A stretch of DNA of 64,000 bases, from NCBI RefSeq assembly GCF_018691265.1, contig NW_024881327.1, positions 24,607,936-24,671,935 on the forward strand, given 5' to 3'. The translations under genes were made by a program, and so were the position numbers. How positions within the stretch are numbered: the first letter of the stretch is position 1; the number at the start of each line of letters is the position of its first letter. This stretch comes from Tyto alba (lineage: Eukaryota; Chordata; Aves; Strigiformes; Tytonidae). The notes under the pieces were generated by a model, which made no database searches, was not told where the DNA came from, and saw only the letters and a program-made list of their open reading frames with translations. Below are positions 26,438 to 38,471 of the stretch, piece by piece.

Positions 26438-28499
26438 AAATCTAGACATTAAAAAAACATTAATGGATGTCAGTGGAACTACTACGTTAGAGTATGTTTA
26501 AGTGCCTTGCTGAACTTAGGTGTTATAATAATTTGTAACCTTAGAGACTACAGAAGCTAGTTACCATAGAAGCACTATCACAGCAAAATTACTTTCAAAT
26601 CATATGGTTCTCTAACTATATTTCCTGTACAAGTTAGACCTGCACTTGTGCCAGAATAGCTTTGATTTCATACACAAAGATGAATAATATTATCTTGGCA
26701 TCTAGGGAATGTTTTTTCTTAGTTTTGTGAAGGACAGTGGTAAATGCAAAGATGAGAAATCTGATAATGTGTTTTTAAAGATGATCGTTCAAACAGCAGA
26801 AATATATTTTATCATGTGTATAATTTGAATTTGCTTTTGTTCTATTTCTCCATCTCTTGTCATTTTCTGACTTTCTAAAGGCTTTTCAAAGTTTTTTAAA
26901 CTTTCTAAAGGTTTTAGGAAAGAGCATGGATCTGTTTTTCCAAACTCATAATGTGCATATGAACACCATCAAAAATTGATGAGAGATCATAAGCCATAAC
27001 AGCTTTTTGAAAGGTTAGTTGCTACCCACATCTCAGAGCTACAGTCTGTAATATTAGTACAGTGGGCAACTATTACTGAGATCCACAGTTGCTTCACCAC
27101 AAAGAATTTGCTGCATTTGCACATTGCTATTAAATGGTCATAATTTTGAAGACATTGGGAAGAATTTGGCAAGAGCTGCAAGTAAAGCAAAACAAATAGT
27201 ATGATTTCTTTAAAAAAAACTGAAACCTTCTTGGCTGTCATGAATTTTTGTTTCTCTTTTCTGCAGTGAAACCTTGCTTTCTAAATGTATCATTTAATAA
27301 TGATGTGGCTCAAATATATACAGGGACTAAACCAGTTGGATCTAATTTTTTTTTAATTATGTGTATTATCTATGGTAATTAGTAGAAAGTGGTGGTCATA
27401 AAGCACTACTATTATTGTGGTTACATGACCATGAATTTTCTCTGTTGCTCTCACAAAAATATGTATCATAAATATTATCTCCATCTGGGAAGCTAAAGAA
27501 TGCTTTCCCACAGACTTCCTTTGTGTTTGGACTGAAGTATGATGTATTTCAAACAATCTGAAAAGTATTTAAAACAAGCTCAGAACAGGATGGGATGATT
27601 GCCAGGCCATTAGAGTATAACCTTTATGCAAATTTTACTTTGACACATTTTTGTGACAGTGTTCAGCAATAAATTTTAAAGGCTGCCAGCGTTGTCTAGA
27701 CTGCAAACCAAGAGACTGTTGCACATCAAGTTATGCATTAGTTGGAGTTGAGCTACCTAAAATGGTCATGAAAGTATTTGTATTTATACACGGTTCATAG
27801 TCATGCACTGTTGCTTCACCAAAGTAATATTACACGCTTCCAGGAACCAATGTAGAGAGCTTTAGTTTCATGCAGTTTATATTCAGAAATTTCTAATTTT
27901 GTCTAGATTTTCAATAATTGGCTGGAAGAAAACTTTTAATGCATTTTTTAGTTAATTTTTAAAATGACTCTTTAAAAAGTTCTGACTGGTAAGGGCCATT
28001 TATTTGCTGTTTGTGGTCTATAAATTCTCAGTTGTAAGTTATGTTAAATGAACCAATGACCACTTCCTAAAATGACACCAAATTATTAATTAACACCACA
28101 TTTCTCAGGGAAGCTGTCTTGGAAGAAATGAATGGGCTTAGTACACAAAAAACAAGTTTAACAGTCTTAGCAAATGGGATGTGGAATTAAAACACTTGGG
28201 AAAAACCTTTGGATTACATGACATCACTACCCACAACACATTTTTTGATTGGTTAAAGGAAAATTTGAAAGAAGGACTTTGCTTTCTGTAACTGTTCTTC
28301 TGGCACTTTCACAAGCATAACATTCACTTTGAATTAACAATTAAGCAAAAACTGAGCGATCAGAGAGGTGCACAGAGATACAGCTTCCACCAAAAGAAAA
28401 ACAGTAAATAAAGCAGTAACCTGGAAAAGTCAGTGTTAGAGCACCCCTGACTATATTAAGGAGCCTTTGAAGTCAAAGCTATGGCAGAACAGCTTTTTC

Positions 28500-28800
28500 A
28501 GCACAACCCTCCACTGCAGACATGACCTGTGCTAAAAGCAAAAGCTTTTGTGTTAGTCGTGCCTTGCCCAAGGAGGAGGCACAGAAGAGCAGCCCAACCT
28601 GGGCAGCTCAGGGGGCTGAGGCTTTACAGCAGTCAGGTCTTTGTCGCTGCTATCAAGGAGTATGTGGCCATAGTAGTACAGTGGTGGGTAAGTCCACATG
28701 TATCTGGCCAGTTCCCACACAGTACTTAAAAGCAAACATGCAAAGAGAACCCTCCCATGGGCTGACTGTGGCAGAGTGGGAGCTATCTGTAAAGTATTTT
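28500..28800 (+). other. GC-richer segment with splice-like borders and a long ORF
   Basis: A GC-richer island holds a 141-codon plus-strand ORF (28522-28947) and overlapping open frames in other phases. CACTGCAG ending at 28518 resembles an acceptor, and TGG|GTAAGTCC at 28687/28688 is a strong donor, giving a possible 169-nt exon. No frame resembles a known protein. The C-terminal part of the ORF runs into GTTTT-rich low-complexity sequence and is hydrophobic by composition. It may be a cryptic exon, a decayed element or chance. Confidence 0.2.
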
Positions 28801-30826
28801 CCATGGGTTTGTTTTGTTTTGTTTCGTGGTAATTTGGTTTGTTTTTTGTTTTTTATTTTCTTGCTTCCTGTCATGGTAGAACATGTGATTGAAACACCTA
28901 AAAATGTGTTGTTCGTGCTTATGTCCTTTTACTGTTCTCTCTTATGAGAGGCTACATATGAGGTTTGCAAAGACAAGGGGGTCTGTGCCACAGATAGGAT
29001 GCATTGAATATGGCTTTACAAAATGAAACAATATTGTTTCTGCTGCCAAAAACTATTCCAAGCTCCAGGGGATATGGCCTAAAATGGTTATGAATTCAAA
29101 TTTAGAGGCATATTCTTCCTCCTATGAAAAAAATCTAGGCAACAATACTGCTTCTCTCTATAAGTATGCACAAGTGTCTGTGCACACTGGGGTAAATGTA
29201 TGGCAAATGTAAGCCAGATCCTTGCTCTCCTTCGTAAGTCTGTCACAGCAGACATTTAATGATTTTACAACAATGGAACATGAGAACTTGGCTTATGCAC
29301 ACTGGGTTAATGAAAAATTGGCTTACTGTAACATGAGGGTGTCCTTCAGTAATGTTCCATATTACAGCAATAACGTTTATATCTTAAGTTTCACATTGTT
29401 TTTGCAATCTCACCTTACATAAGAGTTAGAGTAGAAAATGCAACATGTAAAATATTTATGTTAAAAGGGAATTTTTTTTATCCTTTCCTGTAAGATGCCT
29501 CCCTCCCAAACATTTTTGCACACAACAGATTCAATTAGACAAAGGCTTCTGTTTGGATCTGCTGAGTCTTATTTGTTTGGATAGTTTTGCTTTAACATAA
29601 AATTGTATCATCTAATATACACATTTTAAAAAAATAATCTTTAGGGCATTGATTCTGTTCTTGTACATGTTTTAATTTCTTGGGTGGTGTCCTCAACCTT
29701 CTAAAAGATGGTTTACATGCACTAATAATCATTGATATGTGATTTATGGCTTTTTGATACCAAGGTATGAAATACATTAAATAATTCAGCAGCGCTCATG
29801 ATTTGTACTGCATGTAATTTTAGCTTCAAAATATTTTTAAAAGCTGACATCTTTACTGCATTGAAAATGAAAAAGCATGGCCACAAGCAAAAATTTTGGA
29901 ATGTAAACTAAACTACTTTCCTACGTCCAGATTTTCTGAAGCACTACACTTCTGATAAATGCCAAACTGTATTTATCTCACACAAATTTAGTAGTGACTG
30001 TATATATACATCACACCTCACTACATCCACTGAATTTATTTGAGCATGGTAAACTCACCTGTTTATATATATTCTCTACTGCTTGATAGATGATAAGATG
30101 ATATGGTAGATGAGCACTGCTTAAGCTTTACATTTGTATAGAAAGTAAAATCACCAGAGAGTGGATAAGAGAAGAAAGAGGACAAAAAATATGGGAATAT
30201 TGAGAAGATAAGACTGGAAGATAAGTAGGTGAAAATTAATTGATTTCTCCATGTTAAGTGATCATTCAACTCTTACTTACACAAAGCTTTCTCAGTTTAC
30301 AAAAAATAACTCCCAGTTGATCAGTTTGTCTGCTTCCAGGCCTTCCTCAATACAGCTAGTAACGGAAATAATTTGGGGAGATGTTCTTCCATATCTGTAC
30401 ACTGATTAATAATCTTGTGGGTAAATATTCTGCAGAACTCATGATTTAGCACACTTCACAAACATTTTATTAAGCTTTTAGGGCAATTTTTATTATAGGT
30501 TCTTTTGCAGTATATGTTTTAAATCAATTGATTGTGTATTTGTAGACTGAAGCCTATGAATAGTTATGACTGTGGGGAAATCAGCTTTGATCATGTTCAG
30601 AAGAAATATATATATATTCCTGAATTTTGCTCTCTTGGGAATAGTAACAGAAGCCTTAAATTGGAATGTCAATTAATTTTTTTTCTAGGTCATCCACACT
30701 CTCTCAGACAAAAAGAAACCTTCTTCATCCTACCCATACTCTTCTAGTCAGCATGTTAAGATCACTAATTCTTCCCCCTCACTCCTGCCTTTACAGAAAT
30801 GCTTTGATTTTTTTTTTATTTTTATT

Positions 30827-30844
30827 CCCCTCCCCCCGCCCCCC
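30827..30844 (-). other. G-quadruplex-prone tract on the minus strand
   Basis: The plus strand reads C4 T C6 G C6, so the minus strand carries G6, G6 and G4 tracts separated by single bases. The two long tracts can be split to supply four G3 runs. It is preceded by a T-rich run. Confidence 0.5.
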
Positions 30845-33310
30845 ATTTCATGTACTAAGCTTAGTGTAACAGTGTTAAACTTTTTAACGTTCTGGAGCTT
30901 ATGCATATATAAGGGAAAGATCTCTCAGTGACATGAGAATACTGTGTATTTTTCTCCTTGCGAGCATTATTATTTCACAGGGTTTGATTTCAGGCTTAAA
31001 GCAGCAGCCAAGCAGAGCTGTGTAGTCACATGAACAAATTAGGAAGGGAATACGAAGTTGTTGGAGAAAAGGGTGAGCAACTTCCACCACTCTGACTTCA
31101 CTTTTTTATGACGGGGAGAGCTGCCCCAAACACCCTAAAGAGCTAGTTTTCTAGTAGTGATAATAGCTTCTTGTCCTTTTGCCTAGCATTCATTTCTACA
31201 GTTGCATAAAACATCTACTCAAATCCATTTATGAGACTGACAAAAACCTAACTATTCAGTGTCTTTTTCACAGCTTCCTTAGCAGGTATAGTCTGTAGTG
31301 ATTTGGTCCCTGATTCGGGGCTCCCTCTCTCAATCCTTTCCATTATGTTTAGTTCATGGAGGACAAGTTCTCTTGTGTCAACAGCATTGCCTCATGAAGC
31401 ATAATAATTACTGTTTAAATGTCAGCACTATTAGTCATTGATGATTGTCTTAGAGTTTAAAAAGAAATTTCTTATTTTCTATCCACTTTGTTCAGAGGGA
31501 GTGTTTACCAGCAGCAAAATATAATTGTGGAGCTTTGATCTTTGCTTTGAAATATCTTTTAAAGTATAAAGAAAACTAATCTATGCTAAGCATTACATTA
31601 GAGGCTATTTCTGGAGTTAGACCAGGATTCTGAAGGTGAAAGGACATTTCTCCAGCTCTCTCAACAAGTCCCTGGGAAAGTTAAAAATAAGTCTTGCTGA
31701 AAAAAAAAGTTGGCACTTGTTATTTGAGAAAATTTCGTTATTCCAGGAAGTGCCTCATGTAGCAGAAATTTATTTACCATCTGTGTAGACTTGAAAAATT
31801 TTCCATCTTACCAGATACACAACTGAAATAGCAACAGTTTTTCCATCCCCATGCTTTCCACCGACCTCTGTCTTAAGAGTGTTGTTGTAAAAACTTATGA
31901 AATTTTTGTGTTTTCCAAAGGGGGGGTAGCTCAATTATAACACATCAGACAAACTCTGAAGTTCTGGTTGTGACCTCTAATGATGTCACCTTACTGTTGC
32001 AAAAGCATGTCACTTGGGGGAGGGAAAGGAGGAGTTCAGAGACCTAGGAGCTGAAAATATGTTTGTTTTAATTATTGTTACAGTTGTTTCAATTACTGTT
32101 ACAGTACCGACTTTAATCAAAAAATAGCCACTTGAGAAAATAATTTGGTTTTGAGTACAAATGTACTTCCTTAATTTCATAGCTCTACAACTGCAGGCAG
32201 AGAAAAAAGGTTTAAAAAAAAAAAAACACAAAACACCAAAAAACTGAATCTTGAAGTAGCTGTTCCTTTAAAATATGAAACAACCTGTCAGTAACTCTGA
32301 ATATCACTTCTGAGGATTCATATGAATATGCAGGCCAGAAATGAACACAAGCAATTTCTGGGAGGCAGAAAAAGAGGAATTCAAGAACAATGTCAGGGTA
32401 CACAAACTTACCTTTTGTTTGCAGTTCCAGGGATGTTTTTTTCTTTCATATATTCTGTGGATACATTTTACTTTTGCTTTTATGCCTACCAAGGATCCTC
32501 AACAACCATGGAGGCTGATTTTTGTTTCATGCATAGATGTCTTAAAATATTTGTGTGAGTAACAAGATTAATGTAAAAGGCAGGTGTTAAAAACTTCCTC
32601 TCTGAAATCCTGCAGTCTGATTTTCTTAAAGAATAAAAAAAAAAAAAATATCTGCCATTCTTATTATAATAGCATTTTTTTCTGTCTTATCTATTTTTAC
32701 CTGATTCAGCGTTCGTTATGTTTGGGTGAAGGAGTTTATCCTATATAGGCCTATCACAGATGTTTTGGCTTCTGTAATTCTGAGTCTCTGAACTAGTAAA
32801 ACTGTAGGACAGATAACACTGTTTTAACTACAAGTATTACTGAACCCTTTAATCTGGCAATTCTGACCTGTATCTCAAACTGCATTCTGTCTATTTTTGT
32901 ACTTTTGTATAACTTTTCTATTTGGCTGCATGTGGTAAGGTAAGCTATTTTATGTTTGAGCAAAATCATATAGGTGTGAAAACGAACAGGTGTAAAGTTT
33001 AAGTCATTCTGTATTCTTTCTTGTTGCTGATAATCATCTACCATCCCCAAATGAGAAAATTAGAATTTATATTCTCAGTGTGTTACTGCATGTTGTTCAA
33101 CAACCAAAATTTTAAAACACAAGTTGCAGTTCCCAGAGAAGCAGAAGTTTTTAGTTAGGTTTGTGCTAGTGGGTTAAGGCACATATGTACTGTAGTGTTT
33201 TAGTTTGGGCCAGGAACAGGCTTTTGAAGTAATTTTGCTGATTGATGTGATACAAAACTTCATAAGTGACACTGTGAATGATATGAGATAGTGAGATTCA
33301 ATGTGGATTG

Positions 33311-33350
33311 TCTGATTTGATAGCTGCAAGTCTGATTTGATAGTTGCTAA
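33311..33350. repeat. Tandem pair of 20-nt units
   Basis: TCTGATTTGATAGCTGCAAG (33311-33330) is followed directly by TCTGATTTGATAGTTGCTAA (33331-33350), 17 of 20 identical. It is a two-copy tandem repeat. Confidence 0.85.
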
Positions 33351-33365
33351 TGTATTGTTTCATTT

Positions 33366-33392
33366 AAAAAAAAAAAAAAAAAAGAAAAAAAA
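33366..33392. repeat. Poly(A) run
   Basis: A18, one G, then A8. Low-complexity sequence with no recognised retroposed body. Confidence 0.85.
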
Positions 33393-34663
33393 CAAACCTG
33401 TGTTTTAGGATTGCAAATAGCCAGGGAAAATTTTCAGATATTAGGAAGAAAAAAGGGATCTTGAGGGGTTGCAGATTCATACCTGCACAGTGCAAGAGGT
33501 ATGAATGGAAAGACTAGCTATCAGATGTAGTGACAGTATTGTACATGCCCATCACTTGCAATGTGAAGACATTCAACTCTGCCTTCTACTACAGTCAAAA
33601 TGGCTTCAAGATACATAATTGGTATGACTGGACATTAACTACCAACAAGCCTTCTGAAGACAAATTTTTTAGAGAGATCAGTACATTAAAATTTCCTTTT
33701 AGATTAATTTGATAAATATCTCCTGGTAGAAGAATATGGGGTTTTGACTTGATGTTAAAATTTATCCTCTAAAACTAGGCAGTCTCTTGAGATTTTTATA
33801 GTTTTTGTTTCAGCTGTCTGAAATATATCAGATTCAATGTAAAACTAGTGAAGAATATTTTTCCCCCAGTACTTGTGCTTTCTAGTTCTCTCACTAATTC
33901 CCAGTAGTCTTGTGGTAATGTGTTCATCCTGTTGGCCAGCTGTTCAGCTCTCCATGAATGCATCCTTCTGATGTGCATTTCCCAGCATTTTACAAGTCAG
34001 TGTCCTATTCCACTTCAGCATAAAACACTTTTGAAAACAAAACTAGATATCGCTGGGGATCTAGACAGGGAACATAATGCAAGCATAATCAAACTGAGTC
34101 TAAATGACAAGTGAGGAAATAACAAATATTATTCAGCATAAACACTGAACTGCTCTTAATGTGTGTTTGAAATAGAAATAGCGAGATGCTATGTCTTGTA
34201 TACTAGGGATTTTTTTGTCTCTGACACAATTATCTTTCTTTTGTTTTTTAAACTACTGCCTGTAGTATATGGGAACTCTTTGGTTTGCTTCTGTAGGCCC
34301 TTGACAGTAAGACCCCATAGTAAAGGAAGTATCCCCCCACCATTAGTATTAGCTTCAGTCTTTGGCAAGGACAGACTTGTGAGCCTCAAAGGTAAGGTTT
34401 GGCTGCACAGGGGGAATAGAAAGTGTATGGGCAGACTAAAACAGTAATAACTGAATTGCTCCCTCTTGGGGAGGAGGGGGTTAATAAAAAATGCAAAGAA
34501 AATGTTTGTCTACAGTTTATTTTAAGATTTTTTCTCTGTTTATTGTGAAGCCTAAAGTTTGATTCAGTGGTATACAGTGATTGGATTCAATTTGAAATGT
34601 AATTCTGTACAGACAGGGGGGAAAACTCTGTTGTGCATAGTATTGTGTAACAGTAAGTATAGT

Positions 34664-35092
34664 TTATGGTCGGCATTTTGGATTTGGGCCATCTGTCTTA
34701 TTTGGATGCTCTCTCTTATTTAACACCAACTGAGATTTACACCCAGGCCACAATTCCAGGAGGCACAACAAATGTGGATTGGGACTTAACCCAGTAATGT
34801 ATGAGGAGGCTCTGTGTCGAGAGGAATCTATGGCATCTACTTGATTACATTGTTGGTCATTCTTTGCCTGAGTGGTTCCCATTACTCCGTGACAAATAGT
34901 GAGATTTGTCTTCTCTACCATGACTAAAGCATAACATCTTCTACCTTTCTCTGGGAGTCCCCGTGTTGTATGCATAAGTATTATGTGGCAGTATTTTTGA
35001 TAATTTTTGACAGTGTGTGGAACAGTTGCTTTGTGATTATATCGCTTCACATGTTCTGTATGGAAATAATATAAGCATTCATTTGTTCTCAT
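34664..35092 (-). other. Unrecognised 142-codon minus-strand ORF
   Basis: This is the longest open frame outside DLC1. The predicted peptide is soluble-looking, fairly rich in Cys and His, and begins MRTNECLYYFHTEHVK. A stop directly precedes the ATG. I recognise no domain, signal peptide or membrane segment. A 67-codon minus-strand frame at 35841-36044 lies about 750 nt upstream in the same direction. It could be a chance frame (about one of this length is plausible in 64 kb), or a remnant of a mobile or viral element. No function is claimed. Confidence 0.15.
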
Positions 35093-38000
35093 TCAGTCTG
35101 TCCTGTAAAAATGATCTCCATCTGTATATTGTGTTTTAAAAGGCAGTATGAGAATTTCTAGAAATAATTATTATAGAATCTTTTTGTTGAAATGGTATAT
35201 AATAATTATCACATAATCTCCAGTAAACACCCTGCCTTTTTGAGTTGTTGTTTAGAGAATATAACCAAAATTAGCAGATTGGGAGAAGCATTACTGATAA
35301 TAACATCAATGCAAGCGTGAATAAATCAAAACAGAGAATTCATCTTATTTATTCTCAATCAAAGGCAGAGCTGGTATTAAGACTTTGAAGTTCCTTGAAT
35401 TCTAGTACTTCATTAAATCTTGAGGGTATAACATGTGGGCAAAACGAGCATTTTATTATTATGTATATTTTCAATAGCCAGTAGAATAGTATTAAATATG
35501 TAATTTACAAAAGGAATGTCCAAGCTGAAATAATATAATGTGCAGACACTAAGAGAAAGAGAGTAGAAAAAGAGTTTGTGTTCTGGGGATTTTTGCAAGC
35601 TTAAGCCTATTGGCTGACCTTTGATAGCCAGAAATTTTGAACTATCAGTGAAATTTGTTATTAAATATTCATTTAATTATGCTTTTCAATTAAAGGTTTC
35701 CTATGGAATAAAATAGGAGTAGATCAATTCAGATTGGAACATATGATCTTTTGGGAGTTCTCTGATTACTTCTACTTGTGCCTGATGTTTAAAGAAATTG
35801 TCTTGGCTGTAGCTGGAGCCCCTTCCACATTTCCATGGTTTCACCGAGTGTCAGAAAAGATACCTTCTAAGTAGATATGGAGATATTTCTGCTGGGTTGT
35901 ATCTAATGGCAAATGAACTGCCAAACCTGGAACAGGGCACAGCCAGTCGCATAGGGAGGCAATATCAGCATAAAGGCTGTGTGTAATTGTCGAGAAGGAT
36001 ACAGAAAGAAAAATGACAAATCTGGAACAATGCCCATTTATCACTTACTGCTGTACCCTCACTATCCATATACACATAAGACAAAGAGAAGAATCCTATT
36101 ATTTGTCACTTGGTGGATTCATTGGACATGAAAATTGCTGTGTAATCTTTTTATAAAGAGTAAAAGAGTTTTGTGACTATGAGAAAATATACTGATAGAA
36201 GCACAGAGAAGAATTTATAAAGAAACAGGTCTCCAGTGTTAACATTTTACTTAAAGGAATTGCTTCATGTGAGACAGAGTCCCTACAATTAGGCAGTCTT
36301 TACTAAATTATGCTTCAGTGGAATTTACTAACTGAAAAGATAACGCTTGTTCCTTGAAAGAAAAACTCAAAAGATTTGATAATTAGCTCTCAGAGGAGTC
36401 CATTGGTTATGTTACAGCTGTGGAAAAAACAGTAGAGACCTTATTTATTGACCTAGCTATCTGATAAATCAGGAAGAGATCAGTGTCATGGAATCTTTTT
36501 GAACAGACCACCTCCTGACACTGGGAAAGATCCAGATGAGGTCAAAACCCTCAGTTTCCTGTCTCAGAGAGGAAAAAGAGAAAAAAAAATCTGATAAACA
36601 TAAAGCTACACAGAGCTGCTTTGGAAATCTCTAGAGATGAAGGGAACAGAGGAAGAATGCTAAAAAAAAAAAAAATCCTCATGTTAAATGTAGCAAGACA
36701 GTACATGTATTCAATAAATATCAAGAAAACTGATTTACATTTTTTCCAGTTTGATTACATTGTCAGAACTGAGCCTGAAACATGAGAATCAGTAATGAAA
36801 CATCCCCCAACAGACACAATCATAGCAAACAGTCATTACCCCACTAGCCAGAGCACTAAATACACTTTTAAATGTCACCACTCCAGGGATGGATCAGGGA
36901 AGCAGGGTTAAAAGCAGAGGGGAACTTAGCCCAGTGGCCAGCACTGTTGCTTAGGTCAAGTTCTGCTTCAGCCTTGGGAAAAAAATTATTCTGCCTGTCA
37001 TATTCACATTCTTAAAATGGAGTTAATATCATTTTCCCTTGTCAAACATAATGTGAGTTTAACTGTATTAAGGATGCACAGAAATGTTGTATTAATAGGA
37101 TCTATGCAATTGCCTGAGATACTCACATGGAAGTTCTCCAGAGCTGCAATATTGCTCCTGCTTGTTACACATCCTTCCATTCTGTATTAAAACTAAGTTT
37201 GTTCCCAGTGATGACAAGTTTCCCATTTTTGCAGCACCCATGCTTTAAAATCAGACTTAGATGAAATTAAAGAGTCCCAAGTGAAATAGCTTGTAGGTGT
37301 GCTCTTACTCATTTGCATGTGCTGTCTTTCTTTCTGAGGTCTCCATACAGTAGTTTGAGGAAACTATGTAACGCTTTTCCCAATGCCCTTTTCTAGCATC
37401 GTTCTCCATAAGCAAGTGTTCCTTTCAGCTCTCTATTAATCTCTCTTCTTTTCAACAATAGCATAAAAGCTCAGCCTTTTTTGAGAGTATATAAATATTG
37501 ATATGACTACTGAACTTAATTGCATATATAGAGAGATTTATCTTCCTAAGCATAAATATTTCCTGAGCAACTGCACCCTGAACAAGAGAAAAATAAATTC
37601 CTAGAACAAAAAGGTTCCTCCTGGGCATGGTTGACCTAGATGATACACACAGTAGAAGAATGTAAATGACTGATGAAATCCTGATTTTGTTGCTAACAAA
37701 CTCTTGGTTATTCCAAAGGGCCTCAGATTTCATCTACAGTCACCTAGTTACCTAGTCCTGATAATACATTCTATTATCTTATTTTTTAAATGAAGAAGAG
37801 CTAAATGATATTTTTCTCATGTTAATAAACCCACTGACTTACTTAAACAGATGTATTGACCATTATGTGTCACATTGATATGAGTCAGAGGAAACAGGTT
37901 TTAACTCAAATAACAGTGAAACTGAAGTTTATAAATATTTTATTAGAAATGATTGAACAATTATGCATTTATCTTTCTCCCTCACATAGAAGGACATGTT

Positions 38001-38454
38001 TGATAATAGTAACATTTATTTTAATATTAAATTTCTTTACAGTAAGAAATACTTTTACACTCCAAATGTCCTATTCTTCAAATTGAGTGATCACCAGTCC
38101 AGCACCAATCACTCCAAGATGACTTGAATGCACTTGTCTGCTGTGTCTTTGGTGCTGTTCTTCCTTGGGGAGGCCAGCTGGTGGTCACTATAAATTTACT
38201 ACAGCTTGCCTTGACGCTGGCTGTAGACTGAGGCAGGTTCTTTCCCCAGACATGTATTTCTGTGTATTTCTGCTACGCATTTCTGAGGCTGTAGTTTCAC
38301 TTTTTTGGCCTCACTCATGAATCAGTAGTCAGAGTTTTCATGCAATGTTTCTTTCTTCCCCTGAGCTGATTTTGTCATGGTGTGTCTTGTATTAAGGCAA
38401 TAAAAGTTGGCATACACCACAGATAAAAATCAAACAAAATAACCCGATATTAAA

Positions 38455-38471
38455 TACATATATATATATAA
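38455..38471. repeat. AT microsatellite
   Basis: Short run of AT dinucleotides. A similar run lies at 39852-39868. Confidence 0.8.
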
